From: Brachypodium distachyon
Lineage: Eukaryota > Streptophyta > Magnoliopsida > Poales > Poaceae
DNA: 64,000 nt
Reading direction: 5' to 3'
NCBI RefSeq assembly: GCF_000005505.3
Contig: NC_016135.3
Span: 18,198,613 to 18,262,612, forward strand
Shown: one piece after another, positions 23,700-40,399 of the stretch
How positions within the stretch are numbered: position 1 is the first letter of the stretch
Layout of the letters: the number at the start of each line of letters is the position of its first letter
Made by a program: the position numbers and the translations under genes
Notes under the pieces: model-generated
The model's input: only the letters and a program-made list of their open reading frames with translations
The model's database searches: none
What the model was told of the DNA's origin: nothing

Positions 23700-26370
23700 G
23701 AGCTAGCTAGAGAGCGCTGGGTGGGTCGCTAGGAAACAACTGCTGATGCTGGCCCGGCCGGAGAATCTAATGTGACACGCTCCAAAGGCCAAAGCGCGTT
23801 TACTGCTGTTTTGGCATTGACGACGGGAGCGGCCGGGCTGGCGGCAATGCAATGCAGCTAGCAGAGGCGCAAAGGTGGCAACTCCCGTCTACAACTACCG
23901 GCCGCTATGGCACGCGGCTCCAAGAGATCTCTCTCGTGTCTATCCATAGATCGTGCCCGGCCTGCGCTACACGCACGCACACGCCAAACGAGCCGGCGTG
24001 TCCTGGTGCCCGCTGCGTAATCCTGTCTCGCCGTACTACGTACCAGCAAACCATTTAATTACAGCCAGTTTGGCTGGATGTTTTTTTCTCCTCCTCGATC
24101 TCCTCTCATCCGCTGGACGTGTCTGCGTGGGTGCGTATGAATGCGCTCACGGACGTCGCCGTACGCGGCGTGCCCTGTGCTTTGTTCTTCGCGCGCGTCG
24201 TCGTTTCGTTTCATCTTCTCCTCTCTCTTTTTCTCCCGTTTTACGGTCAGCGTGAGACCGCTGTGCTGCTTGGTGGTTCCTTCTCGTGCAGCTAGCGTTG
24301 CAGGCAGGCCAGCGGTAGTAACATGCACGAAGGCCAGCCAGTACAGCAGTACTGAGCTGGGTTGGGGGTGATTGGCGTGCCGTAGTTAACCGGGGAGAGA
24401 TCGCACTGCCATTGATGGCGGCATTTACTTCTGGGTCGCTGTTAGTTGGGGCAGGGAAGAGAAGGCTGGACGGTGAAGGTGCACGCCATCTGCAGCAGCG
24501 CTGGGGCCGGGGCAAAGACTAGCGGTACCTTGGCGCCGCCTCTCGTTCCGGGTTTTCAAACCGCGCAGCAGAAGATAACGTGCGTCGACCAAGGGCTTCT
24601 GTCGTACTAAGTCGGTGTTTTTAACTAAACTCCGCCGGCCAACCACCTTCCCGTCGTGGGGTCGCACGCGGCTAAGCACCATGACATGGGTCGTAACTCA
24701 GGGGAAGTTTTCTCTTTTCCTGAGTAGACTAGAAATTGCACTGCCAACACTGACTGAGCACATGTGTTTCCCTTGACGAAATGGGATGGGAAACTTGTCA
24801 GGGTGCTGCTGTGCATTGTGCCATGAGCGCCAGCTGCGAGCATCACCAGCCCCCCACACCAGAGAAAGAGTAAGAAGACGCGTGGCCGGCTAAAGCCGGC
24901 GAACAAGACTCAGGCTTGAGACAAGACAAGCAAGCCGGAACGAACACCTTGCTTGGGTTTTGCTGTTGATTTTTCCCTTCCCGCGTCTCAAACAGAGCAA
25001 GGTTCTCGTTGATTCGCATTCGCATGGTTTCAAAATCACAGGAATAGAAAAAACATAGAATTTAAATGTCATGCCATGTTGAATCCTATGAAAATTCAAA
25101 ATACAAAAATGTGTAGTAGAAATTGTTTGATTGCACTACAGAAAAAATGTAGGATTTGCTTAAAAGATTATGTGCTACTTATTGTTGTCATAGAGACAAA
25201 AGAAATTTTAACTAGTTCATAGGAATTATTCCTGTGGTTTCAGATCCAGTAAATCAAACGAGCTATAAAGAAAAAATTCCTTAGGAATAGAACCCTTCAA
25301 ATTTCCTATGAAATTCCTTTGAATCAAATGAGTCCTAATACAAGTAAAAGTAGGTTATGTTCCGGATTTCCCTCCTAAAAAAAGTAGGTTCTTTCCGGCA
25401 TGTATTGGGCTGGCTAACTTCATACAGGCTTAATATCGAGCCGTTCCGAGCATAGACAGGCCGACGAAAATGGGAACAGAATGGGCCCGAATTACCCTCA
25501 GGTCTAGTACCCTCCTCACACTGTTCGGCTGTAAGAATTCGGCCTGTACACACCCCTTCGCTGTGGCGCTGCCTCCCCGCGTTCTTCTTCTTCTTCCCCA
25601 AACAGAAGCATTGACACTGAACAACAGACCTCCGCGGCGGCGGCGACGCAGCCAGCATGTGAGCTCCGCCTCCTCCACCCATTGCGCCTCTCTTCTCCCT
25701 TACTTGGTGTCTCTCCTCCCCGTCCCATGGGGCCTCTGTTCTCCCTCCCATGGCCGCTCTTCTCCCCGTCCCTAGAAATTGGGAAATCTCTTTTAAACCC
25801 GTAATCCCCTTCTTGGCTCTTGCCTTATCCAGGGAAAATTTGGGCGTCAGCATACTCATTTGTGGGCATAATTTGTTCTCTGCTACTGTTTTTTTTCAAG
25901 AATGCCACCCAGTTGATGAATCATCGATTAAAGAAGAAGAGCCAGAAGGGTAGTACAACTCCGAAGCGGCGTAGCTTTTTTTCTCTGCTACTGTTGTTTC
26001 CATATACGTAAAGGTTTAGTACAATCCTTGTGCTATCTTAGTAAAATTGTTCCGCTGCCATTAAAAAAGTAAATCCTGTGATCAACTACTTCATATGCAT
26101 GTTCTGTTTCAAATACGTGTAGCTGGACCATGTCAAAACGATCTTTAGATTTAACTCTGTTATGCAATAATTTTCTTCTGGACTATATCTCTATGCAGCA
26201 TTGAAGTATGAACTTTTACCTTTGACTGGAACACTGAACTATGCGCCTTCTTCTATGCACCGTGCAAATGATGACTCTTATATACGGAGTATTATCGTGT
26301 TGTTCTCGGTGCAAAAATTAGTCTCCAATCGTTGGTAACTACATTAATTTTTTGTTTGAGTGGATGGTAA
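23700..26370. other. Intergenic DNA between the divergent peroxidase and CDC48B genes
   Basis: It contains the peroxidase promoter side and no supportable gene. The AT-rich part at about 25020-25345 (AATCCTATGAAAATTC ... AAATTTCCTATGAAATTCC ... GAATCAAATGAGTCCTA) is worded like Tourist-type grass MITEs, but I could not fix both termini. Confidence 0.4.
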
Positions 26371-26384
26371 CTACATTAATTTTG

Positions 26385-27003
26385 CACTGGCGGAGCTATA
26401 TTGTGGCCTAACTGGGGCCGGCCCGCCCAGGTTTTTTGCAAAAAACAAAATTACTACTCATAGGCCCAGCCCAGCAGAAAACTCACAGAAGCCAGGCCCT
26501 TTTAGCCCTTTACGCTGCCTGCCTGGGATCGTCACTTCGCCTGGCGCCCTCGAGCACTTGCCCTCGACGACGCCGGCCGGAAGCCAGGCACAGGGCCGCT
26601 CCGCACACCGCCGCCACTCGCCCACTGCCCTGCGCCTCCTCGCCCCGCCCGGCATCCTGCGCTGCTGCCCTGCGCCGCCTCGCCTCACCTCCCCGCACCT
26701 GCAGCCCTTCGCCCGCAGCCACTGCTGCTCCGCCGTCGCGGTGGCTGCTGCTTCTCTGCCGCGAGCGTCGCCCCGCAGGATTCCCTGCGCTCGCTTCCCC
26801 TCATCTTCCCCAATTTCTCTATTCAGGTATTTTTCTTAGGTAGCATCTTTTGGTATAGCTTCTTTTGTTTGTGATATGTAACCTATGCGAACAGATGATT
26901 TGAGGAATGACAAATGTTTAGTGAAGTGGTATGATTGGGAACACAATTTTGTGTTCTCCTTTAGCCTGGCCCACCCATGAGTTTCTTGGTAGCTCTGCCA
27001 GTG
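26385..27003. mobile_element. hAT-like non-autonomous element with GC-rich interior
   Basis: The left end CACTGGCGGAGCTA (26385) is matched by the inverted right end TAGCTCTGCCAGTG (to 27003). Both sides are flanked by AATTTTG (26378-26384 and 27004-27010), a target duplication close to the 8 bp expected of hAT elements. The element is 619 bp. GGCC-containing sequence follows each terminus. The interior 26500-26800 is strongly GC- and C-rich, unlike its flanks, and has no transposase. Confidence 0.72.
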
Positions 27004-27458
27004 AATTTTGGGATTTTAAGTGATAAAGATATGCATGTTTTATCGTTAAGAAAATGAATATATGTGTGACTATAAATTTCCTCTGTACTTAAAAAAAGAA
27101 GGTGCATAACATAGTTCTTCCAAACATGTCTAAAATCTAAAGAAGCAACAATGCGTGCATCCAAACAGGAATTGGAATTGACAAGATGAATGGATTCCAC
27201 CAAGCAATTCCATCATTAACCAAACACCAGAATTGCAATCATAGCATATTTCTATTTCAGGTTGAATTGGAATTTACACCCCAATTCCTGTTCTTGCACA
27301 AACAGAGCCTAGGGTTTATTCTGGGTTTTCTCTTGCAGCTCCGGCGGCTCCCGACACTTTCCGTGCCTTGCTGTGCTACCTGCACGGCGACTTGATGCCC
27401 CTGCTCGCTGGCGATTTACTGGTATTGGGGCACTGAAATAAGAGAAGTAGGCGAGGAG

Positions 27459-30936
<3,478 letters not shown>

Positions 30937-31077
30937 GATGCACTTGTGTTTAAACTTGCGTAACAAACAATCATGGATTTATTGTACTCAGATCAGTTTA
31001 TCCTTGGACAATGCAATTGCTGGGCGGTTACCCATTGATAATTTTTTTGTACCATGGTCGTAGTGTTATAATGGTTA

Positions 31078-31083
31078 AATAAA
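31078..31083 (+). terminator. Poly(A) signal of CDC48B
   Basis: AATAAA lies about 140 bases after the CDC48B stop codon and within the 402-bp gap to the convergent CTF7 gene. Confidence 0.5.
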
Positions 31084-31338
31084 TGTATCGATGGAGATAC
31101 ATTTTTCGCCCTGCTGTATAGAACGGTAAGTCACGTGAATTGGAGAAAACATGTGAGTGAGAGCCTCTCTCTTTCTAAAACAAGTAACACCTACGAGAAC
31201 CAACACCCCACTCAAGTTTTCTGGTACCACAGTGAGAGTCCATGCATTGATGCATACTGATATTCGACCTGAGCATTAGCAGCGTGTACATTTTACAAGA
31301 GAAGTGCAAGTATAAAACACTTTACATGGGAGAATCTC

Positions 31339-33261
31339 TTATACATCTCCTTCCCTGTAGACTAAGAATGCACTGGTCTTGCAGTAGCTCGATGCTAGCG
31401 CCTTCCCGGCAGAGGTTGGCGGCGTGAAAGCACATTGAGAGATCCCCAACGTGCTTCCTTCGTAGAAGCTCTTCCTGCAGGAGACAAATGAAAGTGACAA
31501 CATCATGATAGGAAAGGAAAGCTCAATAAACCAGTGATCTTTGCAGGGTGATGCCAGTTACAGATAGTCTAGCAAGACTGTCTTCTATGTGGTAAAAATG
31601 TGTTCTTTGTGCAAATTGGCAAATGATGAGTTATCCAGGCACGCAAGTTTTCAGGAGTGTGTAACATAAAAGAAAAGGCTGATTTTGTGAGTGAATAAGC
31701 TGCAAGGATCAGAGCAAGCAAAAATGCGGTCAGGCCCCCCTGAGAACGTACCTCACAGCATCCATTAGCTGCGACCCGATTTGCTTTCTTCTGCGTGATG
31801 GCACCACCCAGATGGCCCGGAATCCACAGAGCGCGGGAACAGCTTCTTCTTCACAGATGATGGCACCGGGGCCTTGACACTCTTCTTTGTTCTTGTCGAG
31901 ATGATTATGCCGCCGTGAGACTTCCCTCTTGAAACTAATTTCACCAAACTCTAATGTGTGGTTTGCTTTTCCTGATTCAGCTTTACTGATATCTCTGCGG
32001 TTTTCTGTTGTGGAGCTCGGAATAACCTTATGTGCTGCTTTTATCCGCTCGGCAACTAGACATCCCACTATCCTCCCACCAGATATGAACAGATAAACCT
32101 ATGCAACAAAGAGGGGGGTTTCTTTACTCAGTAAGAGAGAACACATTGCATTGTTGTCGTCATATTGGAAACTGACCTTGCAGAGCTTATGAAGGAGCTG
32201 GCCTTCACCGAATCCCAGCTCCTTTTCCACCACTTTGATCACCTCTTGCACCTGGCACATTTAAATGGCATTATATTGTTTGCATCTGTTCATCTACATT
32301 TATAATGTCAAATTTTGTATTATCTGTGAAGTGCAGACTTCTAGCAGTATGGCTGTATGGCAGTATGCACAAACGCATACAGATCAGGTGTACCAGTAAA
32401 ACACCGCTCACAGGTCTGCATTTCTTTAGAAAGTCATATATCTGAATATATCAAATTGAGTAAGGCAACACACCTTACTGTTCCGTTTGCAAGAATTTTC
32501 GCCGGATGCGAGAATTATCCGCTCACCTCCCTCCGAACTCGCAACCACAATTTCATCGCGCCAACCCTGCAATCCGTCAGTTCAAATACTCTCCAGTCTC
32601 AGAAACGCAAGGAACGATGACTGCAATGCTGCAGTTCACAGACAGAGCTGGATCATAATAAGAGAACCTTGAACGGAACGCCCTCGAAGTAGCTCTTGTG
32701 GTAGGCCCTGTGGACCTTCTCGTCCTCGTCGTTCCCGCGGGCGTACATCATGCCGCAGCCGGCGCACATGTGGAGGAGGAAGTCGGGCTGCCCCAGCTCC
32801 AGGTGGAACTGCCCGTAGTTCCTCTTCTTGTTGAGGACCTTGGCGTCCGCGAAGCTCTTGGGCTTCTTCGCCACCTCCGTCGGGCCACTACTTTCCCTAC
32901 GCGCCCCGTCGACACTGCCCAAAACCGTAGGCACGGATCAGTCAATTGGCAAAAGGTGAAACTGGGAACGCGAATTTAGGGTACTAGAGAGGAAATAAGA
33001 ACGGAATCACAGATCGAATTTTCCAGTCAGATGGGTAATCATGCACAAATTGCTCGAATCCGGCGAGATTTGGTACTGCAGTGGTCAGTTTCAAGCAGGG
33101 GGAAGGAAGAAGAAGAAGAAGAAGAAGAAGAAGAAGAAGAAGAAGAAGAAGAAGAAGAACCTGCTCGGATCCGGCCCCGGGGCCTGGCGCTTGAAGAACG
33201 CGTTGATCTTGGGCTGCATCTCGTCGTCTCGCCTTCTCTCTGATTTCGGGTTCGCCTCCAT
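31339..33261 (-). CDS. CTF7: CTF7/ECO1 (ESCO-type) cohesin N-acetyltransferase
   Basis: Six exons: 33261-33161, 32914-32668, 32566-32474, 32251-32177, 32098-31752, 31474-31339, giving 332 residues, close to Arabidopsis CTF7. The protein has a PIP-box-like start ([12 protein letters not shown]), the conserved [19 protein letters not shown], and a C2H2 zinc finger C-x2-C-x13-H-x3-H (residues from CAGC to HRAYH). The C-terminal GNAT domain includes [33 protein letters not shown] and the final [12 protein letters not shown]. The enzyme acetylates SMC3 at the replication fork to establish sister-chromatid cohesion. Met1 is taken as the start; a second Met 15 codons on aligns with the Arabidopsis start and is an alternative. 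The donor of intron 1 is formed by a (GAA)18 microsatellite (see repeat entry) and is the least certain junction. Confidence 0.9.
33106..33159. repeat. (GAA)18 microsatellite at the CTF7 intron 1 donor
   Basis: Eighteen uninterrupted GAA triplets on the plus strand, read as TTC on the CTF7 sense strand. The proposed donor is GAGCAG|GTTCTTC, where the intron's GT takes its T from the first triplet of the tract. Frame across the junction (AG plus T gives Ser) supports this splice. Confidence 0.9.
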
Positions 33262-33649
33262 CTCCTTTGCCTGCCAACGGGAGCGGAAAGGGGAGAGAAG
33301 AGGCGACGGCGGCCGGCAGGAGGGGGGGGGGAGGGGGAAGACGGAGACAGCGCTTTGGTGGAGGATCGACGGTGCAGATGAGGGGATGAGGCCGCGGGCG
33401 GAGGAGATCGGACGGCGGGCAGTCAGGGGGCAGGGATTGAGAAGTCCGTCGCGCGGGTTTCTGAAACGCAGATGTGGGATTCGGGCGCCAAAACAACCGC
33501 CGATAAAATTAGGCGTATTTTGATGAAATTTCGTGGACTGTCACTAAAACTAAAACTAGATGATAAGCCGCATGTTGCTGTGGGTATTTGTAACATATAC
33601 TGTGTAAAAGTGCCAAACTGCACATCAGGTTGCAAAAAACACATTGTTG

Positions 33650-36500
33650 ATTTTTTTGTGAAAATATAATTTTAATTACATATTGGTAAGTTTTAACTAC
33701 ATATTCTGGTTGGAAGCGGAATAACAATTGCTATGCAATTATATATTGGCAATGACACTCCACAGTTTCACATGGACATGGTGTATTTAAATTTTAAAAT
33801 ACATGCACATATGTCCAGCGGCTCTTTCTCCCTCTTTTTTTTTGAAAAAATTGACTTGAAAGCTTCTACACCTGTTCTTAGCGATCTGTGGGTATGATGA
33901 TAGCTTGCCTCATCGCCTACAAATTAGATTCAACATATGATAATATAGTTATCAAATCATTTGTAAAAAAAATAAAAAAGTTTTCCTTTAGAATGTAGCC
34001 GACGAACTAATGAAGCAGGATTTGTTTCCGGTGATAATTTTTTATTTTTTGCAATTGCAAGGGCTGCGATGCCGAAGCCAACAGACACAACAAAGTAATG
34101 AACACATGACTATCACACAAGCATGGGTCATGCTTCAACCAAAAATTTAATCTACAATCAGAAGCGGTAAAGGCAAGATACCTGTAAAGGAATATCGCAG
34201 GGCCGATGTAACATGGCATCCACCCATGGCTGCAAATGCATGGCATGCCATGCCTGGGCGAACTTTGCACCAGTTCTTGAAGGTTCTCAGTTGAGAAGGC
34301 AATAATATCACTTGAGAATAGAAGGCAGAGGCCATTATGTGCTAAAAGAGAGGGAGGCGCAGGAATAGGAGAAGCCCGGAGGAGAGAGACAGCCATGAAC
34401 GGGTATTTTTAGAGTTTTCATATTTATATGAAGCAAAGACATAATGACAAAGAAATGGATCGTCATAGTGAAAACAATAAAATGAAAAAACTGAAGCCAC
34501 AGGACTGCGGAGACCCAACAGACGAAACCAATATGGGCTACACGGGGGAGGCCAGCCGTGCAATTCGGTGCATGCGTTGTGTTTTCTCAACACGATGCAT
34601 GTGTTGTGCGAGAACAAAACCGGTTAGGGCTGCTGGGCTTTCAATAGCCCACGTGCAAGAAGGGAACGCTGTGTGCGGCATGCACGAAGAAATCGAGCGA
34701 TTCCGGCCGTGTGGACGGAAGATTATATTCCTCTAAAAAAGGGAAATTGCATGCAGTAGATTAGATGAATGCCGATGTGGATAGGCTACATGTCAAACTT
34801 GCTAAATTAACTGTACTTAGTGTGTTTCAACTTTATAGAGTTTATAAATATGCCATAGGATTGCTTTTTTCTCATCATTTTGTTTTTTATTTGAATGGTT
34901 CTCAATCTTGATATACCAATGCTCCTCTCGCCTTTGTACACTTCAATTGGTTTTTCTGCCACAGTTGACTAGCTAACAGGTAAACAAAAATTTCACTAGC
35001 ATCTTTTTTAAGACAAGTATAAATTCAAACCATAAATATATTAATTTAAATCTAAACCTAAAATTTTATAAAGAACTATTAAATAGGCCATAGGTGTACA
35101 TAATTTGGCAAATAAAACAAATGATTTGTTCTCTTATTTTTTCTTTAAATAACAATATCTCATGGTTACGGATGACGTGGAGGAGGGGAGAGTAGAACAT
35201 ATTTGGCACTTTGCATAGGGACCTTCATGTTAACTTTTTTTTTAACCTTACCTACATGTTGACTTTTCTCATATTGGCAACCTAAGACTTCAAGAGGCAG
35301 CATGATGTACAAAATGTCTCTGTTTCTAGACAAAGGGATAAAATGTGAAAAATCATCTGCTTTTTTTTTGCGAGGAAAAATTTGTTTGCTTTTATAGCCA
35401 CAAATGTGTGTGGATTGATGGTTTAGGTTATTTATCTTCATGTTTGTTTGCCCCAACAGCCACCATTTACGTTACCTTGACGATTGATGCTATGTTTTTC
35501 TTTTCAAAAAGGAGGAACCTCGGTCTCCATCAATCCATACATATGAATCTAGCATTACTTAGTATCATGTCATTACAACAAGGACAGAAAAAAAACAAGA
35601 CAATGCGAGCTACAGATGAAACATTGTTACAACTCATGGAAGTAGAAAAAACGACATCAAAAGGATAAATATACATTCTTACTCTTGCATACACGGTTTT
35701 AAGACAAACATATTGTGTTTTGGACCAATTAATGTACTTTCGCCGCAAACACAATGACATGTTATTAGGTGTGTTCCATTTCGTCCATTTGAAAAGTTGA
35801 CTCCTTGGACAACACCGGTGGCACATCCAGGCGCATACAAACTTGCTAGATAGGTTTATACTATAAACTTATAATGTACCGCCTAAACTCACTAATAGCT
35901 CGATTTCTATTGGGATGACTTGCGTATGCAGTGTTTTATTGGTTGCAAATTGAATTTCAAAATTTAAGTTCAGCAAATAAACATGAGCTATATAACAAAA
36001 TCTATACGTTAAATTTTGAAATCGCATAGAATGTACTCCACATTTTACTGGGTCCCCATTTTTCTTATCTAAAAGTTGGTCATATTTATATCCTAGCACG
36101 AGTGAACTGGCAAACTTACATGTTCTTCAAGTTTAGTAAATTGCAACCATAGTGCAGCACGATGCAAAAAGCGTACACACACAAGTTCCTCAATTCTAGT
36201 ATAGAAAAATACTAGAAAAAGCTAATGCTCTAGTGCCGCAGCAGTGATTGACCCAGCAGTTTCATGGTCCTCTAAAAATGACTATAATTATCAACAAAAA
36301 TGCTTTATTGCCAACAACAGGTCAGCACACGAAATGCTAGATGTAGCCAATATCGTGACATCATCTTACCCTTTTTTCTGATGTTTTCTGTTGATGAAAA
36401 GCCACATTGGCTACTTTATTGGCAGTGATAGCGAGTGCATGCCTCTAAAAATGCCTCGTATCAAATCAGAAAATTATCACTGCCTATCCCGTTTCATCAC
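33650..36500. other. Intergenic DNA between CTF7 and the transporter gene
   Basis: AT-rich DNA, divergent promoters at its ends. I recognise no gene, RNA or complete transposon. Open frames at 34007-34396 and 35530-35826 on the minus strand have no familiar motifs. Confidence 0.45.
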
Positions 36501-36778
36501 TTCTCTGAGCTGTCTCCTCTTCCTCTTGGAAAATGTTAGTACAGTACTGCAGAAGAAACAAGTTTCGAGTCGAAGTCAAACTTGAAGATCGGGTACCCAT
36601 CGAACACTTCGCCCCCTGTCCGGAAACGGGCTATTCAGCTCACCGACAAATCTCGTCGGCCTCACCCTGCAACCAATCGCCGTTGGTCCGCCCGCATTCT
36701 AGCTGCGCGAATTCCGGCGGCTTCTCCTTAGATCCTCGAGAAGACCCCAGAAGAAACTGCCCGTCTCGGGCTGCCATA

Positions 36779-39154
36779 ATGGATCCCCGGGGCCGGGAGG
36801 ACGGGCCACTTCAAGAAGCCGCTGGAGCCGGAGCCGACGACGACGGAGGCGAATGCGGCGTCGCCTCCCCCTGCCGTTGGCTGCGGCGGCTTTCCCGGGA
36901 GCTGCACTGGAGCTTCGTGCTCGCCGTCTTCGCCGTCTACGGGGCCTGCCAGGGCGTGGGCAACGCCGTCGGGGGAGTCGCCGCCGGGTACTACTGGAAG
37001 GACGTGCAGGGCGTCCAGCCGTCGGCCGCCCAGTTCTACCAGGGCGTCACCGACGCGCCGTGGGTCGTCAAGCCCCTCTGGGGCCTGCTCACCGACGTCG
37101 TCCCCATCGCCGGATACCGCCGCCGCCCCTACTTCCTCGTAGCAGGTGAAACGATTGGGGACTCTCTTCTCGATTCCACCACATAAACAGGTAAGCATCG
37201 AACCATATTATTGGTCAGTATCCTGATGCCTCTCGGTTCTGAGGCAATGCAGGTGTGATTGGCGTGTCGTCCATGCTCATGCTTTCTCTGCAACGCAATT
37301 TGGGTATCATGCCGGCGATTGTGGCGCTGACGGCCCAGAGCGCCGGCGCGGCGATAGCCGACGTGACGGTGGACGCCCTGGTTGCGCAGAACAGCATCAC
37401 GAACCCGCCCCTCGCTTCCGACATGCAAAGCTTGTGTGGCTTTAGCTCCTCCTTTGGGGCATTGATCGGATTCTCCATCAGCGGCCTTCTTGTCCACTCA
37501 TTGGGCTCCCAGGTTCGATCTCCTGCTAGAGTACTGTGTATATTCTTGTTTTTCACATAAATGTTATCGGCGAATGATATGTTTTGTGCTTGTTGTTCAA
37601 AGGGGGCTCTTGGCTTGTTGAGTATCCCCTCAGTGCTGGTGTTCTCAGCTGGGATTCTCTTGAAGGAGAGTCGTGTGACAGACTTCGATTACAAGCAGGT
37701 CAGATGGCACATTCAGCATTTTTGTTGGGTTGAATTGCTGAATGCAGTCTTGCACAGTAATGCCACTCAATTACTCAAGGACTTGCTGATTCAGGTTCAT
37801 AGGAAGTTCTACAAAGCAACTCAGTCCATGGGGGTAACGTTGAAGTGCCCTGAAGTTTGGCGGCCATGTGTGTATATCTATGTTTCTCTCAATCTAAGTC
37901 TGGACATCCAAGGAGGAATGTTCTACTGGTACACAGACCGACTAATGGGACCAGCATTTTCTGAGGTGTGCACGTGTCTTAGATATTATCAGTTCATTCC
38001 ATAGACTAAGATCCTGAAGAAAAAAAAAAGTCCACGATGGTTGAATCTGTATAGGGAGGTGGTGTTCAAACAAATCCATTACGTTGCTGCTAAGAAGCTT
38101 CCATTAATTATCTAGGAAAACTCACAGGCTGAAATAATTTACCTAGATGCAAAGTAGTTTACTTTTGTAGCTTCTGTAATTATATGAACATGGAAGTGTG
38201 TTCTATCTGATTATAATTAGTGCAGTATAGGTTGTTATTCGATGAATAAGCTCTGAAATGGCCTTCCAACACGCTCGAATGTTCCAAGATATCAGTCTCA
38301 AGCTGATCCTGCCCCTTTTTCATGCAACCTGTGGTAGAATTTTGCATGGATCTGCTATAGGTTGCGTTGAAATTCATGATATGGTTTTACATGTTCCTTC
38401 AGGTTTTCTTGTCGAAGGAACTTACGAAACATTTGCATCATTACAGGGACTAATTGGTCTGATCTATGCAATAGCTTCAGTGGGTTCACTGCTCGGAGTT
38501 TTACTATACCAAAGTGCTCTAAAGGACTGCAATTTCCGCAGCATGCTTCTATGGGGTCAAGTCCTGTCAAGTCTGGCAGGAATGCTCGATCTAGTCCTAG
38601 TGACCCGACTGAACATGAAAATCGGCATACCAGATTACATCTTTGCGGTGATTGATAACGGTGTTTCTCAAATGGTTGGCCAACTTAAATGGCTTCCGCT
38701 TCTCGTACTTTGCTCCAAGCTTTGTCCTCCGGGTATTGAAGGAACCTTCTATGCACTACTCATGTCTTTACAAAACGCGGGGTTGCTTATGTCTGCTTGG
38801 TGTGGTGGCCTGCTGCTACACATGCTGAATGTGACTCGAACGAACTTCAGTAACCTTTGGGTTGCTGTCTTGATTAGGAACGTCTCAAGGCTCCTTCCAC
38901 TGATGCTACTATTTCTTGTTCCTGAAAGTGATCAGAATTCGACATTCCTTCCTGCAGAGATGCTCGAAGAGGGCGCAACTACAGAAGCTGTTAAAGATGG
39001 ATCCGTAAATGTTGAATTTTCTGACCTTGTTGCAGAAAATTCTAGTTATTATCCCTCCAATGTGGCTGCTGAAGATGAGATTATAAAAGTGATTGATGCT
39101 GTAGGAGATGATGTAGAGCTCATCCCACTGATGAACAAGACCACAGCAGTTTAG
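36779..39154 (+). CDS. Folate-biopterin transporter family protein (major facilitator superfamily)
   Basis: Five exons: 36779-37145, 37253-37512, 37603-37698, 37795-37965 and 38447-39154, total 533 residues. The N-terminus is acidic and Gly/Ala-rich, then [20 protein letters not shown] begins the membrane part. Family hallmarks are visible: [105 protein letters not shown], and [19 protein letters not shown]. Relatives move folates or pterins, one of them in the chloroplast envelope; substrate and location here are inferred. The last intron (37966-38446) has a second possible acceptor at 38402 that would add 15 residues ([15 protein letters not shown]); the downstream one fits relatives better. 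The C-terminal tail of about 90 residues is hydrophilic and acidic. Confidence 0.88.
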
Positions 39155-40390
39155 TGGCTAGCTGATGAACAAGGATGATCCGATGGTGCCTCAGACATTT
39201 CGACTGTATGCTTCTAGTCTTCAGTAGCGGACTAACAAGGTGATATTTGCTAGCAGTACTATTTTTGACCGATTGTTTTATCTGTATTTTGTATAGGTAA
39301 AAAGCAGCTGAGTAGCAAGTGAAACATAAATTTTCCTTTTCATCATCTTCTTCTAATTTCTAAATATGATGTCAGTCCATTCAATCATATATGAGGAGAA
39401 ATTGCATTGGGCACCCAATTTCTTTAACAGAGCTAACTACTACAATGTTTCATTCTCTAATTTGACAACTCTTCCTGATTAGCTATCCATTCCATTTCTT
39501 CCACCCTTCACGGAGTAGAGTACGCTTGATGACGTTTGCATTTTGAGGAGATTACCCTTTGTAGGGTTGAGACAGTAGCATTTGCACTACACTTGATATT
39601 GCTTGAAGCTTGAACTGCATTAGCATATTCTCAGGGTGCACCATTTTCACCCTAACTGTCCATTTTCTCTTTGGACTATTTGTTGATTGAATTACAAGCT
39701 AGGAGGCTACACGTACTCGTAAATACCACAATTGTTTTATTCTGCTTAAAAAGCTATAGCGATGAAGGTATGTTCTAAAAGTAAATTGACGTTCACAACA
39801 TCACATCGACCGTACGTGGTCAGATTTGTTTTAAGTGTGTATCATATTCTCTGACAGTTCTGAAATTTATTGGAAACACTGGTTTTTTGGGGTCTTTGGT
39901 CCAGAGCAATGCAGATCTCGATCTAACGTTTTGGTAGATTTCAATAGCAAAAAATAATTGATTTATTTTAGTCAGCAAAGCGGGCTGGTGCTGTCGGTCG
40001 TCGCCCCATTACTAAATGCGGGTGGAAAATATTGCATTTCACCGTAGGAGGGAGCGAGATGATTATATAGTGTGTCGTCGTACACATCTGAAAAGTGAAA
40101 ACCGTGCTTGACCCTCACTTTCGGTTTCACAGCATAAAGTAGACTTTTAATTGATGTTATATATCTATTTATTTATTATCAGCATCAAAAACGCGCGGGA
40201 CATTTAGCCAGTAGTATTTGCATTGACGATTTATGTGTTGCTTTTTTTCAAGGTGTATATCCTACTACTAATATGTTCATGTGGCCATGGCATCCGCGAA
40301 TTGGACAACCTTAGGGATCCAATGAAGCGGTTTTTAAATATCGATTCTTGCTATATATCTGGCACGAGGTCATCGGCTAACCAATGTCGT
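39155..40390. other. 3' region of the transporter gene and intergenic DNA
   Basis: Likely 3' UTR followed by AT-rich sequence; no gene recognised. Confidence 0.45.
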
Positions 40391-40399
40391 GATACTTTG

